Positions 26,922 to 36,190 of a stretch of DNA of 64,000 bases are shown piece by piece; the stretch's first letter is position 1; each line of letters opens with the position of its first letter. The translations under genes and the position numbers were made by a program. This stretch comes from Pleurocapsa sp. CCALA 161 (GTDB lineage Bacteria; Cyanobacteriota; Cyanobacteriia; Cyanobacteriales; Xenococcaceae), in the NCBI RefSeq assembly GCF_003003995.1, contig NZ_PVWF01000005.1, positions 1 to 64,000 of the forward strand. Reading direction: 5' to 3'. Below the pieces are notes generated by a model, which ran no database searches, was not told where the DNA came from, and saw only the letters and a list, made by a program, of their open reading frames with translations.

Positions 26922-28181
26922 ATGCAACCAACTGATATTGTAATTTTGTCTAATGCTCCTGGAGAGGTGACGACATGGGTACGTCCTGTGGTTAAAGCTT
27001 TAGAGCGGGTTTTTGAAGATCGAGCAATCATAAGGATTTCAGTGCTGTTGTCTCCCTGTCCCCATAGTACGGGTAAAGAAGCGGAGATCGCCTCTAGCTA
27101 TCCAGCAGTAGATCGAGTCTTACCTGCTACTGAATTTTGGTCTTTTTTACTGTGGGGTAAAACCAAAGATAATTGGCAATGGCATCAGCGTGGCATAGTG
27201 GTTTTCTTGGGAGGAGATCAGTTTTATACCGTAGCTATTAGTAGGCGTCTAGGCTACTCCAGCCTAATCTATACAGAATGGGATGCTCGCTGGTATCGTT
27301 TTGTGGATCGCTTTGCTGCTATGAATCAAAAGGCGATCGCTCAAGTACCAAAATCCTATCGATATAAGTTTTCTTTAGTAGGAGATTTGATGGCAGACGT
27401 AGCGTTAGAGGTAAAATCCAAATCCAAATCTAATCCTAATCTCACGTCAGCTTTTTTAGTAGGTTTATTCGTCGGCTCAAAGCCAGCCAAGCTGTCTCAA
27501 GGAGTTCCTTTATGTTTGGCGATCGCTGAGGAAATTCAGCAGCAGCTACCGCAAACTAAATTTATGATTCCTGTTGCACCCACTTTAGATCTAGTTACTT
27601 TAAGCAACTATGCAAGTCGGCAACACAATGATTTGATCCCATCTTTAGGGAATGTCACAGCAGAGCTAGTTTACTCAACCCCTCAGCCACCTTATCTCAT
27701 AACTTCTGGAGGAACAAAAATTGAGCTTGTCACTGAGTTTCCTGCTTACCAAACCATAGTTGACTGTCAACTGTGTCTAACTACCGTGGGTGCTAATACT
27801 GCTGAATTAACTGCGCTGCGAGTTCCGATGATTGTTTTACTACCAACTCAACAGCTTGATGCTATGCGCTCTTGGGATGGACTTCCTGGCATTTTGGCTA
27901 ACCTACCAGGAATAGGAACAGTATTTGCCAAAGGGATCAATTGGCTGGTACTAAGGCAAGGTCGCTTGTTTGCTTGGCCAAATATTTGGGCAGGAACAGA
28001 AATTGTCCCAGAATTAGTGGGCAAGTTAGAACCAGAAACAGTGGCTCAATTAGTTCTCGATTATCTAAAGCATCCCGATCAACTGAAGATTATGAGCGAT
28101 CGCCTGAATGTTGTTAGAGGACAAACTGGTGCAGCGGAGCAGATCGCAGATATAATAAAGCAAGAAATAACCAAAATTTAA
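26922..28181 (+). CDS. Lipid-A-disaccharide synthase-related protein (LpxB-like)
   Basis: A 419-residue protein of the LpxB-like GT19 family found in cyanobacteria beside the genuine LpxB. It shows DIVILSNAPGEVTTWVRPVV at the start, and ITSGGTKIELVTEFPA followed by TTVGANTAELTALRVPMIVLLP in the sugar-nucleotide-binding half. It may act in cell-envelope glycolipid synthesis, but the substrate is unproved. It follows the orthocaspase gene by 43 bp and may share its transcript. The next 1.4 kb holds no gene. Confidence 0.78.
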   Translation: MQPTDIVILSNAPGEVTTWVRPVVKALERVFEDRAIIRISVLLSPCPHSTGKEAEIASSYPAVDRVLPATEFWSFLLWGKTKDNWQWHQRGIVVFLGGDQFYTVAISRRLGYSSLIYTEWDARWYRFVDRFAAMNQKAIAQVPKSYRYKFSLVGDLMADVALEVKSKSKSNPNLTSAFLVGLFVGSKPAKLSQGVPLCLAIAEEIQQQLPQTKFMIPVAPTLDLVTLSNYASRQHNDLIPSLGNVTAELVYSTPQPPYLITSGGTKIELVTEFPAYQTIVDCQLCLTTVGANTAELTALRVPMIVLLPTQQLDAMRSWDGLPGILANLPGIGTVFAKGINWLVLRQGRLFAWPNIWAGTEIVPELVGKLEPETVAQLVLDYLKHPDQLKIMSDRLNVVRGQTGAAEQIADIIKQEITKI

Positions 28182-29626
28182 CAATCATTCAAACCAGCCT
28201 AGTTTACAGCTATACTAAGCTATGTGGCTTTAAGAAAAGATTGACTATCTTGTCAAAGATTATTCTTCAAGGTTATATTCAGGTTAATATTTGGTAGTAT
28301 AACTTCTCAGTAATTTAGCGATCGCGCAATAATAGTAGTCAAAAGAAAATAAATTTAACTGGATTAGCCTTTAGAGGCAGTTAAGCTAAGTGTCGTTTAA
28401 AGCAAATAAAATCCGCTGGATTCCTATAAAGACATTAATCGGCTTAGTTTTGACAGTGTGTTAAAACATGCGTTGTAAGCTGTTATTATTCCATTTGTTG
28501 AGACTCCATTGTTTAATTGCATAATCAAGGCTCTGCTCATGAAACTAAACCGATAGTAGGTTTAGTAATAAATTTCAAAGATTGGACTATATGCATACCC
28601 CGCCCGGCTAATTTCAACACCATTAATTATTGAAACTCTAGCGTCCCCAGACGCAACCTAAAAGCATTGCTTTCACTGGTCGAGAACTAAAATAACTAAT
28701 TTAATGGATTGTCTGAAACGGTTAGGCAAAATCAAATTAAACTTTGATGCTTGAAGTCACAAACATCTGTGTCCGCATTTAGTCTGCAAGAATTAACTAT
28801 AATTATTTTTGTCTGTATGCTTTTATTTCATCTAATAGCATGGTCTAAGACTAAATCCTGTTGAGGTACACCATTTAAAAGTCGTGTGAAGGCAGAGGGC
28901 AGAGGAAAGAGGGCAGAAGGTTTTGAACTTCGTTAAAACTCCCTCCTAAAAAGTTCACTTTGATGGTGAGGGACGCGGAGGTTTCTCACCCTTGTCTAAT
29001 CACCGTGTTGAGAATCGAATTATAGTATCAAACCTAATCAATAGGATAAGGGTTAAGGAAATAGCAGTGTTTAAAGCTGTTTTTAATTCATCTAGCACTT
29101 TAGATATTCGTTGTTACCAAAAAAAGCTATTAGCTTTGAGCCTGAACGCTTTTCCTCAAGGATAAGCTTCGCAAATAGCTTATAGCTATAGGGAAAACAT
29201 GTCCCCACCGAACAAAGTTTCAGTGGTCTACAATCAGGAAAAGTCAAAACTTTTTCTGCCATACGCTAAGAGCTAGGGCAAAACCCTTTACTGCTTCTAA
29301 ACCAAAATATTTAGTTTGTCAGTATTTTTGAGGAGAATAAATTAGCAGAACTAAAGTTCTGTATTTAAAAATAAATAGCTGAATTATTCGCAAAGATGCT
29401 CAAATAAATATTATTCAGCAACACTTTGCAGCAGTTATTAATTGGCTAAACTACGATGTTGATAGACTGTTTTTGAAGCAGTCTATGCCAGGTAAGCTAT
29501 TTTGAACTTTTTTGCTTCGATCAATATTACTAAGATAAATAATTAACCATTTCTCAATCAATGGATTGTGTGGTTTTAGAACAGGCTTATTGATAATTAG
29601 CCCATCAGAATTTTTGAGGAAAATTA
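28182..29626 (+). other. 1.4-kb gene-free stretch, probably promoter and long structured 5' leader of rne
   Basis: I see no plausible protein gene on either strand and no tRNA or known small RNA. The content is: an 8-bp stem ACTAAACC/GGTTTAGT (28544-28566); three stacked hairpins (28612-28673, listed separately); a purine-rich heptamer array GGCAGAG/GAAAGAG (28891-28918); a GGTGAG/CTCACC hairpin (28965-28990); a GAA/TTC plus CCAC/GTGG hairpin near 29204-29225; and U-rich single-stranded stretches. In Synechocystis, rne has a long 5' UTR that RNase E itself cleaves to limit its own synthesis, so a long leader is expected here; where transcription starts is unknown. Confidence 0.6.
28612..28673 (+). 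promoter_or_regulatory. Three consecutive hairpins in the rne upstream region
   Basis: TTTCAA/TTGAAA (28612-28617 with 28630-28635), GCGTC-ccca-GACGC (28641-28654) and AAAGC-att-GCTTT (28661-28673) follow each other within 62 nt. The regular spacing suggests a folded RNA domain. No known riboswitch class fits. Confidence 0.4.
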
Positions 29627-31663
29627 ATGCCAAAACAGATCATTATTGCAGAACAACACCATATAGCGGCTGTTTTCTGGGAAGAACAAATTCAAGAGTT
29701 AATCGTAGCTACGGGTCATCAGCAGGTAAGCGACATTTATCTAGGTACGGTAGAAAATGTTATTCCTGGTATTGATGCTGCTTTTGTTAATATTGGTAAC
29801 AGTGAGCGCAATGGCTTCATTCATGTTACAGATTTAGGCCCTTTACGTCTCAAAAGAAGTGCCGCCGCAATTACTGAACTACTGTCTCCGCAACAAAAAG
29901 CTTTAGTTCAGGTGATGAAAGAGCCGACTGGCAACAAAGGACCTCGACTTACGGGGAATATCACCCTGCCAGGGCGTTATTTAGTCTTAATGCCCTATGG
30001 TAAAGGAGTTAAGCTATCTCGTCGTATTTCTAATGAAAATGAGCGTAGTCGTCTACGTGCCTTGGCAATTCTGATTAAGCCACCTGGGATGGGCTTATTG
30101 ATTAGAACTGAAGCCGATGGCAAAGCCGAAGAAGCCATTATGGAAGATTTGGAATTTTTGCAAAAACAGTGGGAAACAATTCAGTATCAGGCTAACTATG
30201 CAAAACCCCCAGTCTTGCTTAATCGCGATGATGATTTTATCCAGCGTGTGCTGAGAGACACTTACTCAGCCGAAGTTAATACGATTATGATTGATTCCTC
30301 ATCGGGAGTCAAAAGAATCAAACAGCAGTTAGCAAATTGGAGTAGCGGACGTTCTCCCCAAGGTGTATTTATTGATTATCATCGAGAATCGGCTGAGATT
30401 CTCGATTACTACCGTGTCAATGCTGCTATTAGAGAAGCCTTAAAACCCAGAGTAGAACTACCTTCTGGAGGATATATTATCATTGAGCCAACGGAGGCTT
30501 TAACGGTAATTGATGTCAATTCTGGCTCGTTTACCCGTTCAGCAACTGCCAGGGAAACAGTGCTATGGACTAATACTGAAGCTGCTACAGAAATTGCTCG
30601 TCAATTACGCCTAAGAAATATTGGTGGAGTAATTGTTGTCGACTTTATCGATATGGATTCCCATCGAGACAAAATCAAACTGCTAGAACATTTTAATAAT
30701 AGTCTTAAAGGAGATAAAGCACGTCCTCAAATCGCGCAACTTTCCGAACTTGGCTTAGTCGAGCTAACTCGCAAGCGCCAGGGTAAAAATATTTATGAAC
30801 TATTTGGTCAGACTTGTCATACCTGCGGTGGTTTGGGTCAAATAGCTTATCTACCAGGGAAACAAGAAGCCGAAGCTCTCGAAACAGTTCCCGTTACAAC
30901 CCCTCTGGCAATTCGCGAACCAGTAACTACTATTCGCCCCATAATTGCTGCTCCTACAGAAAGACCAGAAAAAATTACTATCTCGACTAAGAATAGTCTA
31001 AACATAGAACAGGACGATGATGAGCAGCCATCAGATTTAATTAATCATCCCAACTATCAAGAACAAGGTGGCAACAATAATGGTCGTCGTCGTCGTCGTA
31101 GCCGTCGTAATGATCTATTAATTAAAGACGAGCTGATTGAACAAGAAGCAAGAGCGAATGATGAAAATCTAGACTCAATTGCAGATAATAATGAAGAAGA
31201 ACATAAGTCGCGATCGCGATCGCCTCGTCGAGATGAAGCTAGTTTAGAAAAAGTTACTGTCGAGATGAACGATCTTGAACAGGAAATATATGCCTTGATG
31301 GGGATTTCACCGTTAGTGTATGCTGACCAAGCAGCTACCGATCCTAAATCTGTGTTGGTTTATGTTAAAAAGCCAGGGGAAGAACTAGCTGAAAATGACT
31401 TAGAATCAGCGACAACCAATGGTAACATCGAACAATTGAAAACTAATAAAAAGCTCAAAACTAGAGGTAGAAAACCTAAAGTCAAAGTTGAGCTTGAACC
31501 TGATGCGATCGAGTCTGAATTATTTACTGAGCCAGAAGCGCTAGCGGAACTTGAACCAGCATTATTAGAGGTAGTAGTTGAGCCTGAAACACAAGAGTCT
31601 GAAACAGAACCTGATGCCAAAAATGTTCGCCGTCGCCGTCGTCGTCGTTCATCTGCTACCTAA
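29627..31663 (+). CDS. rne: Ribonuclease E/G
   Basis: A 678-residue cyanobacterial RNase E, the main endonuclease for mRNA decay and RNA processing. The N-terminal catalytic half has an S1 domain (DIYLGTVENVIPGIDAAFVN, from about 37), catalytic Asp296 (VIDVNSG) and Asp339 (VVDFIDM), and the zinc link CHTC at 397-400. The C-terminal half is a disordered scaffold with an arginine tract (RRRRRRSRR, about 486) and ends in RRRRRRRSSAT, the tail that binds polynucleotide phosphorylase in cyanobacteria. The start ATG has a GAGGA ribosome-binding site. rnhB follows. Confidence 0.96.
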   Translation: MPKQIIIAEQHHIAAVFWEEQIQELIVATGHQQVSDIYLGTVENVIPGIDAAFVNIGNSERNGFIHVTDLGPLRLKRSAAAITELLSPQQKALVQVMKEPTGNKGPRLTGNITLPGRYLVLMPYGKGVKLSRRISNENERSRLRALAILIKPPGMGLLIRTEADGKAEEAIMEDLEFLQKQWETIQYQANYAKPPVLLNRDDDFIQRVLRDTYSAEVNTIMIDSSSGVKRIKQQLANWSSGRSPQGVFIDYHRESAEILDYYRVNAAIREALKPRVELPSGGYIIIEPTEALTVIDVNSGSFTRSATARETVLWTNTEAATEIARQLRLRNIGGVIVVDFIDMDSHRDKIKLLEHFNNSLKGDKARPQIAQLSELGLVELTRKRQGKNIYELFGQTCHTCGGLGQIAYLPGKQEAEALETVPVTTPLAIREPVTTIRPIIAAPTERPEKITISTKNSLNIEQDDDEQPSDLINHPNYQEQGGNNNGRRRRRSRRNDLLIKDELIEQEARANDENLDSIADNNEEEHKSRSRSPRRDEASLEKVTVEMNDLEQEIYALMGISPLVYADQAATDPKSVLVYVKKPGEELAENDLESATTNGNIEQLKTNKKLKTRGRKPKVKVELEPDAIESELFTEPEALAELEPALLEVVVEPETQESETEPDAKNVRRRRRRRSSAT

Positions 31664-31700
31664 ATAAGCACAGGTATAGAAAGAAAAAAGTTAATATTTT

Positions 31701-31765
31701 AAGGCGTTGGTGACTAAATGTACTCTAAAAATCTTAAAAATTATATCTAGATTCACCAACGTCTT
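31701..31765 (+). terminator. Long-stem hairpin between rne and rnhB
   Basis: AAGGCGTTGGTGA (31701-31713) pairs with TCACCAACGTCTT (31753-31765) over 13 bp with one G-U wobble, followed by TTATT. It may be a terminator or an RNase processing point that separates rne from rnhB, whose start is 20 bp further on. Confidence 0.6.
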
Positions 31766-31785
31766 TTATTCATCCAAAAGATTTA

Positions 31786-32403
31786 ATGAATAAATCTGAC
31801 TTTGATAGTTCTTTACTGGCAGAATTTACGGCTCAAGATACTTTGATTGCTGGGGTAGATGAGGTTGGTAGGGGTGCTTTATTTGGTTCAGTTGTGGCAG
31901 CAGCAGTTGTGCTGCCACTTTGGGCTATACCTCAGCTAATTGCTTTAGGAGTTAAAGACAGTAAAAAATTGTCTCCTGTAAAACGGCAAAAACTGATCCA
32001 ACCAATCCAAAATCTAGTTACAAGCTGGCAAATTAGCTTTGCTACTGTTGCAGAGATAGATAAACTGAATATTTTACAGGCTTCCCTATTGGCAATGAGG
32101 CGATCTGTACTAAACTTACCTGTTACTCCTGATATTTGTCTAATAGACGGTAATTTTCCCATTCCTAATTTAAGTATGACGCAAAAAACGGTGATCAAAG
32201 GAGATTTGCGCTCGCCAGTTATTGCTGCTGCGAGTATTCTGGCGAAAGTGTGGCGGGATGAACTAATAACTGACTTAGCTTATTATTATCCAGAATATGA
32301 TTTGGCTTGTAATAAAGGTTATCCTACTGCTAGACATCTTTTGGCGATCGCCCAGCAGGGAATTACCCCCGAACACCGTCGCTCTTTTAAGTCTTGCCAA
32401 TAA
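31786..32403 (+). CDS. rnhB: Ribonuclease HII
   Basis: A 205-residue RNase HII that removes misincorporated ribonucleotides and RNA primers from RNA-DNA hybrids. The catalytic acids are in AGVDEVGRGALFG and CLIDGNFP, with the later Asp in AAASILAKVWRDEL. It follows rne by 122 bp, across the hairpin at 31701-31765. rne-rnhB pairing is common in cyanobacteria. Confidence 0.95.
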   Translation: MNKSDFDSSLLAEFTAQDTLIAGVDEVGRGALFGSVVAAAVVLPLWAIPQLIALGVKDSKKLSPVKRQKLIQPIQNLVTSWQISFATVAEIDKLNILQASLLAMRRSVLNLPVTPDICLIDGNFPIPNLSMTQKTVIKGDLRSPVIAAASILAKVWRDELITDLAYYYPEYDLACNKGYPTARHLLAIAQQGITPEHRRSFKSCQ

Positions 32404-32426
32404 ATAACCATAGCCGTAAAAAGTTA

Positions 32427-32470
32427 GCGGCGCGTTTTGAGTATGAAGATTCACACTCAAAAGCCGCCGC
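32427..32470. terminator. Strong GC-rich hairpin between convergent rnhB and DUF1997 gene
   Basis: Left arm GCGGCGCGTTTTGAGT (32427-32442) and right arm ACTCAAAAGCCGCCGC (32455-32470) pair at 14 of 16 positions around a 12-nt loop. On the minus strand it is followed by TAACTTTTTA, so it can stop transcription from both sides. Confidence 0.7.
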
Positions 32471-32509
32471 AGATTAGGATAAGTTTAGTTAACTGTTCGT
32501 AGGTAGTAA

Positions 32510-32539
32510 ATGTCCTAACTTGAGTAGGTATTGCTATAT
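32510..32539 (+). repeat. Dispersed element copy C, end module
   Basis: ATGTCCTAAC (32510-32519), then 13 nt, then GCTATAT (32533-32539). The same 10-13-7 arrangement occurs inverted at 62142-62171. A single GTAGGTAGTA unit lies just before it. Confidence 0.5.
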
Positions 32540-32557
32540 AGAAAAACTTCTGTTCTA

Positions 32558-33142
32558 TCAAAACCCCAAATCGGGAGTTAATTTAGAAGCAGATTCTGCT
32601 TTAGGCTGGACTTCCTGTGATGTCCATCTGAGATAGTCCTGTACCAATTGAGTCATTAATTTTTGCTTGATTTTGCCCAAAACTCCCTTGAGCAACTTAT
32701 TCCCAGCCTTTTCTAAAAATGTTTTAGGTGTAAACATTAATGCTGTAGGCAATTCAACACCTACTTCTAAATCTGCTTGTCCTTCTAAAGTGGTTTGTCC
32801 ATTGTGTTCATGAGGATACAGGACACCTTTTAACTTGAGGCTAAAACGATCATTAATGTAGTCAATTCCTTTAATTTGACAACCTACCGACTTTAAATAG
32901 ACACTACTTTTCGAGCCAGACCAAACCTTAAGCTGGACAATTGGCTGAAAATGGTAAATCTCCATAAAGTTAATTGGTCTCATTTTTAGCTCGTACAAAT
33001 CATCAGACATCTGTTTAATTAGCTGCGGATCGGCGATCGCCTGAACTAGTCTTTGAGGCTGACGTAGATAATGTTGAATCGGCGTTGCTTGGTTTTCTAC
33101 CGATATTTGAACGGATTCTGATGCGTTAAAGCTAACGTACAT
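32558..33142 (-). CDS. DUF1997 protein
   Basis: A 194-residue protein matching the cyanobacterial and plastid DUF1997 family: an N-terminal FNASESVQISV strand, the RQPQRLVQAIADP segment and a START-like middle (LKGVLYPHEHNGQTTLEG). No catalytic motif, signal peptide or membrane span. The function is unknown; the fold suggests ligand or lipid binding, which is inference only. Confidence 0.78.
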   Translation of the reverse strand: MYVSFNASESVQISVENQATPIQHYLRQPQRLVQAIADPQLIKQMSDDLYELKMRPINFMEIYHFQPIVQLKVWSGSKSSVYLKSVGCQIKGIDYINDRFSLKLKGVLYPHEHNGQTTLEGQADLEVGVELPTALMFTPKTFLEKAGNKLLKGVLGKIKQKLMTQLVQDYLRWTSQEVQPKAESASKLTPDLGF

Positions 33143-33253
33143 TGTGTGAAACTGCTGATGTTTTTACTATTTATTAATTTTAAGTTACATTTCGTGACTA
33201 TATTCTTTTTATATGAACAAATAATACTTTAGTCGTAATAAATTTTAGTTTTG

Positions 33254-34099
33254 ATGAAATTATCCCTTGCTTATCTTGGTCCGACAGGAACTAATTCCGA
33301 AACTGCTGCTTTGGCATATTCAGCCTGGTTATCTGATAGCCAACAAGTAGCTGCTACTTTAAATCCACATCCTAGTATTGCTTTGGCGATGCAGTCTGTA
33401 ATTAGAGGTGAAGCAGATCGAGCCGTCGTACCGATTGAAAACTCAATTGAAGGTAGCGTCACAGTTGTTCTCGATACTCTTTGGCGATCGCCTAAACTAC
33501 AGGTACATCAAGAATTAACGCTCCCAATTTGCCATGGTTTATTATCCTATGCTGATTCACTGACAGATTTAAAAACTGTCTATTCTCATCCTCAAGCTTT
33601 AGCGCAATGTCAGCAGTGGCTAGAAAACCATTTACCTCAGGTACAGCTAGTGCCGACAAAATCCACCACAGACGGAATTCAGTTGCTTAAAAACGAGCCA
33701 ACCGCGGCAGTCATTTCTGCCCCTAGAGCAGCCAAAATATACGAAATACCATTACTAGAAACAGATATCAAAGATAGCCCAGATAACTGTACTCGTTTCT
33801 GGATTGTCAGTTCGCAAATTAGCGATCGCGGTAGTCATCTGGCTTTAGCCTTTAGTTTGCCTCACAATGCTCCAGGAGCATTGGTTAAAGCTTTAGAAAT
33901 CTTTGCTCGTAGAAATATTAATCTGAGCAAAATTGAATCCCGCCCCACGAAGCGTTCTTTGGGCGAATATATTTTCTTCATCGATTTGGAAGGCAACTCT
34001 CATGATCGACAAATCCGAGATGCCTTGGCTGATTTAGCAGCCTGTACGGAAGTTTTGAAAGTGTTTGGCAATTATAATCTCTTACCAATAGCAGGTTAA
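33254..34099 (+). CDS. pheA: Prephenate dehydratase
   Basis: A 281-residue monofunctional enzyme converting prephenate to phenylpyruvate in phenylalanine synthesis. It has AYLGPTGTNSETAA at the start, the conserved NSIEGSV, the catalytic NCTRFWIVS near residue 178, and a C-terminal ACT domain (about 193-275) with the regulatory ESRPTKRSLGEYIFFID segment, so feedback control by phenylalanine is expected. A TTG directly before the ATG would add one residue; the ATG is preferred. Confidence 0.95.
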   Translation: MKLSLAYLGPTGTNSETAALAYSAWLSDSQQVAATLNPHPSIALAMQSVIRGEADRAVVPIENSIEGSVTVVLDTLWRSPKLQVHQELTLPICHGLLSYADSLTDLKTVYSHPQALAQCQQWLENHLPQVQLVPTKSTTDGIQLLKNEPTAAVISAPRAAKIYEIPLLETDIKDSPDNCTRFWIVSSQISDRGSHLALAFSLPHNAPGALVKALEIFARRNINLSKIESRPTKRSLGEYIFFIDLEGNSHDRQIRDALADLAACTEVLKVFGNYNLLPIAG

Positions 34100-34175
34100 A
34101 CCAGGTTCATTTTACAGCCTATAGTTTTGATGATAAAAAAAAATCTAACTCCATTGTCTAGATTAACTGTCTAGA

Positions 34176-34817
34176 TTAATCCTCTAAAGCATCTTTTAAA
34201 GCTGTTCTAGCTGCTAAATGACTACGGGTGGAGCTTAAAATCTCATGCTCTCTTTGTAAACGTTCTAGAGTATCCTGCATTTCTAATAAAGCTTGCTGTT
34301 CTGAGGCTACGCCATATAAATTGCTTGCTACCCAATAAGATAGCTCTGTAGGAGAACTAGGTAGATCATCAGGAAGTTCAATTTTTTGACTGGTTAATTT
34401 GGCAGAAAGATGCACCACATCTCGTAGTAAATCCTCGACTTCTGTTGCCATTGGATTAAGGTCTTCTGTAGCTGGTTTATCCTCTATCCATTCGACTAAA
34501 CCGACGCGATAGGGCTTTTCGCGCACGTATTCTAAAACCTTAAATCTTTGCTGTCCAAAACTGAGCATTTTCATGCGATCATCAGGCAGTCTCTGGAAAT
34601 GAAGAATTTCAGCACAACAGCCATATTCGGCAATCTTCCCTGTAGCAGGATCGATGGACAAGACCCCAAAACGGCGATCGTGTTCTAAAATCGTATTCAT
34701 CATAATCCGATAACGATATTCAAATATATGTAGCGGTAACGGACGACTAGGAAACAATACTAATTCAGGCAGAGGAAATAAGGGTAGTTCTCTAACTGCG
34801 ATGGAAGAAGATGTCAT
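34176..34817 (-). CDS. LON substrate-binding-domain protein
   Basis: A 213-residue protein consisting of the N-terminal (LAN/PUA-like) domain of Lon protease: ELPLFPLPELVLFPSRPLPLHIFEYRYR (split) followed by helices. The ATPase and protease domains are missing, as in the common stand-alone LON-domain proteins of cyanobacteria. It probably binds protein substrates or acts in a pathway not yet defined. The stop codon lies in a 13-bp-period direct duplication of TGTCTAGATTAA (34155-34179). Confidence 0.88.
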   Translation of the reverse strand: MTSSSIAVRELPLFPLPELVLFPSRPLPLHIFEYRYRIMMNTILEHDRRFGVLSIDPATGKIAEYGCCAEILHFQRLPDDRMKMLSFGQQRFKVLEYVREKPYRVGLVEWIEDKPATEDLNPMATEVEDLLRDVVHLSAKLTSQKIELPDDLPSSPTELSYWVASNLYGVASEQQALLEMQDTLERLQREHEILSSTRSHLAARTALKDALED

Positions 34818-34987
34818 CTAAACTTATTTTTAGCTATTTTTGATACTATTGCTTACTTATCTACTTTAGCTGATTTCTTAGCAGAAGGTATCTACTCACA
34901 AATCCTTGACTTTTAATCCTAATAAACTTCTATTATTAAACTATTTTTTGCTCACATATTTCTCAAATATACGATTAAAAAAATTAA

Positions 34988-35659
34988 TCAAAGATCATCG
35001 AAGATTAAACACCAATTAATAAAGGCATTTTGACCTATCCCTATGGTTGACTTATGGACAATTTTAAAACCTAACTTTTGATAAAATCTAACATTCATTT
35101 CTTTTTGAGTCATTAAAATTGCTGGAAAACCAGAAGGAATCACTCTCGATTGCAACTGTTGAGACAGAAGTTGTGTGCCAATTCCTGTTCCTCTTAATTT
35201 TCTCTCAACCACCATATTATTCAGATACCATGTTTGCTTTTGAGCTACTACTTGCTCTTTGATCTGATCAATTGCTGTCATGACTTCAGATAATCGTTGA
35301 CATGTTGCTCGACCAACTTTTAAAGGTGCTAATAGCCAGCCTGAACGAACCTTAGCGATAAGACCAAGAGAACTAGATTCGGGAGGATGCCAAAAAGCCA
35401 TTGCTTTAATTTGTCTTATTCCAGGAGGTTGATCGGATTCAACTAAAGCAAAACTTTGACCAATAGGCATAGGTGGAGAAAGATTGAGTTTTAGGTTAGC
35501 TTTTAAACCCCACCGTAGCGATTTTAACCTAGTTGATGGATCGACAAAAATGTATTCATGAGAGGGATTATTATAAAAAGCCTCGGCTAACAAAACAGCA
35601 GCTAAATCAAAATCTTGAGGAGTTAATTCAACAGTCTCTAGCTGAATCTTGTTTTCCAT
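34988..35659 (-). CDS. GNAT-family N-acetyltransferase
   Basis: A 223-residue acetyltransferase with the acetyl-CoA loop VVERKLRGTGIGTQLLSQ (R/Q-x-x-G-x-G/A) and the strand AILMTQKEMNVRFYQKLGF. The N-terminal third carries DLAAVLLAEAFYNNPSHEYIF typical of the large, poorly assigned GNAT group. The substrate is unknown. Confidence 0.85.
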   Translation of the reverse strand: MENKIQLETVELTPQDFDLAAVLLAEAFYNNPSHEYIFVDPSTRLKSLRWGLKANLKLNLSPPMPIGQSFALVESDQPPGIRQIKAMAFWHPPESSSLGLIAKVRSGWLLAPLKVGRATCQRLSEVMTAIDQIKEQVVAQKQTWYLNNMVVERKLRGTGIGTQLLSQQLQSRVIPSGFPAILMTQKEMNVRFYQKLGFKIVHKSTIGIGQNAFINWCLIFDDL

Positions 35660-35714
35660 AATTACAAAATTTAGCTATTTATTTTGGTTTTCTAACTTTA
35701 TATTTACAAAATTA

Positions 35715-35738
35715 CCCTCTAGAAGCAAATCTAAAGGG
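35715..35738 (-). terminator. Terminator of the str operon (after rpsJ)
   Basis: On the minus strand CCCTTTAGA-tttgct-TCTAGAGGG forms a 9-bp stem (one wobble), about 40 bp after the rpsJ stop, followed by TAATTTTG. Confidence 0.6.
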
Positions 35739-35778
35739 CAAAGAAAACAATAATTATATATCTATCTAAAAAGTATGC

Positions 35779-36096
35779 TTAAAGCTTAACTTCAATATCA
35801 ACACCAGCAGGTAAATCTAACTTCATCAAGGCATCAATTGTTTTAGAAGAAGGTTTGTAAATATCAATAATACGACGGTGAGTACGAGTTTCAAAGTGTT
35901 CGCGAGAGTCTTTATCGACGTGAGGCGATCGCAAAACACAATAAATTTTTCTTTTAGTTGGCAAAGGAATTGGACCAACTGCCGAAGCATTAGTTCGATT
36001 TGCCGTATCAACTATCTTGTCACAAGATGTATCCAGTAAGCGTTGGTCAAAAGCTTTGAGGCGGATGCGTATTTTCTGTTGTTGGATCGTTGCCAT
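35779..36096 (-). CDS. rpsJ: 30S ribosomal protein S10
   Basis: A 105-residue S10 ([17 protein letters not shown].., [19 protein letters not shown]) that also serves as NusE in antitermination. It is the last gene of the rpsL-rpsG-fusA-tuf-rpsJ cluster, the usual position in cyanobacteria. The 173-bp gap to tuf holds an 8-bp hairpin (36191-36246). Confidence 0.97.
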   Translation of the reverse strand: MATIQQQKIRIRLKAFDQRLLDTSCDKIVDTANRTNASAVGPIPLPTKRKIYCVLRSPHVDKDSREHFETRTHRRIIDIYKPSSKTIDALMKLDLPAGVDIEVKL

Positions 36097-36190
36097 GATT
36101 GATTGTCGAGGTACAGGTACGGAATAAAATGTTTAGCTCAAGGCTGGCAGAAGATACTGTCTGCCTATTTTTATTGTCTCACACAAAGTA

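Noticed and set aside
28590-28690. Known structured RNA (tmRNA, 6S, RNase P RNA, SRP RNA) upstream of rne
   Set aside because: None of the signature blocks (tRNA-like ends, GAGGAAAGTCC, GNAR loop segment of SRP) is present; only short generic hairpins are seen.
29125-29190. Palindromic element around AAGCTATTAGCTTT and AATAGCTTATAGCTATA
   Set aside because: Several overlapping AGCT/TAGC words make weak stems, but there are no clear ends and no second copy to compare except loosely similar words inside the MITE.
34155-34179. Insertion-sequence footprint at the end of the LON-domain gene
   Set aside because: Only a single 13-bp-period duplication of TGTCTAGATTAA; no inverted ends. It is more likely replication slippage.
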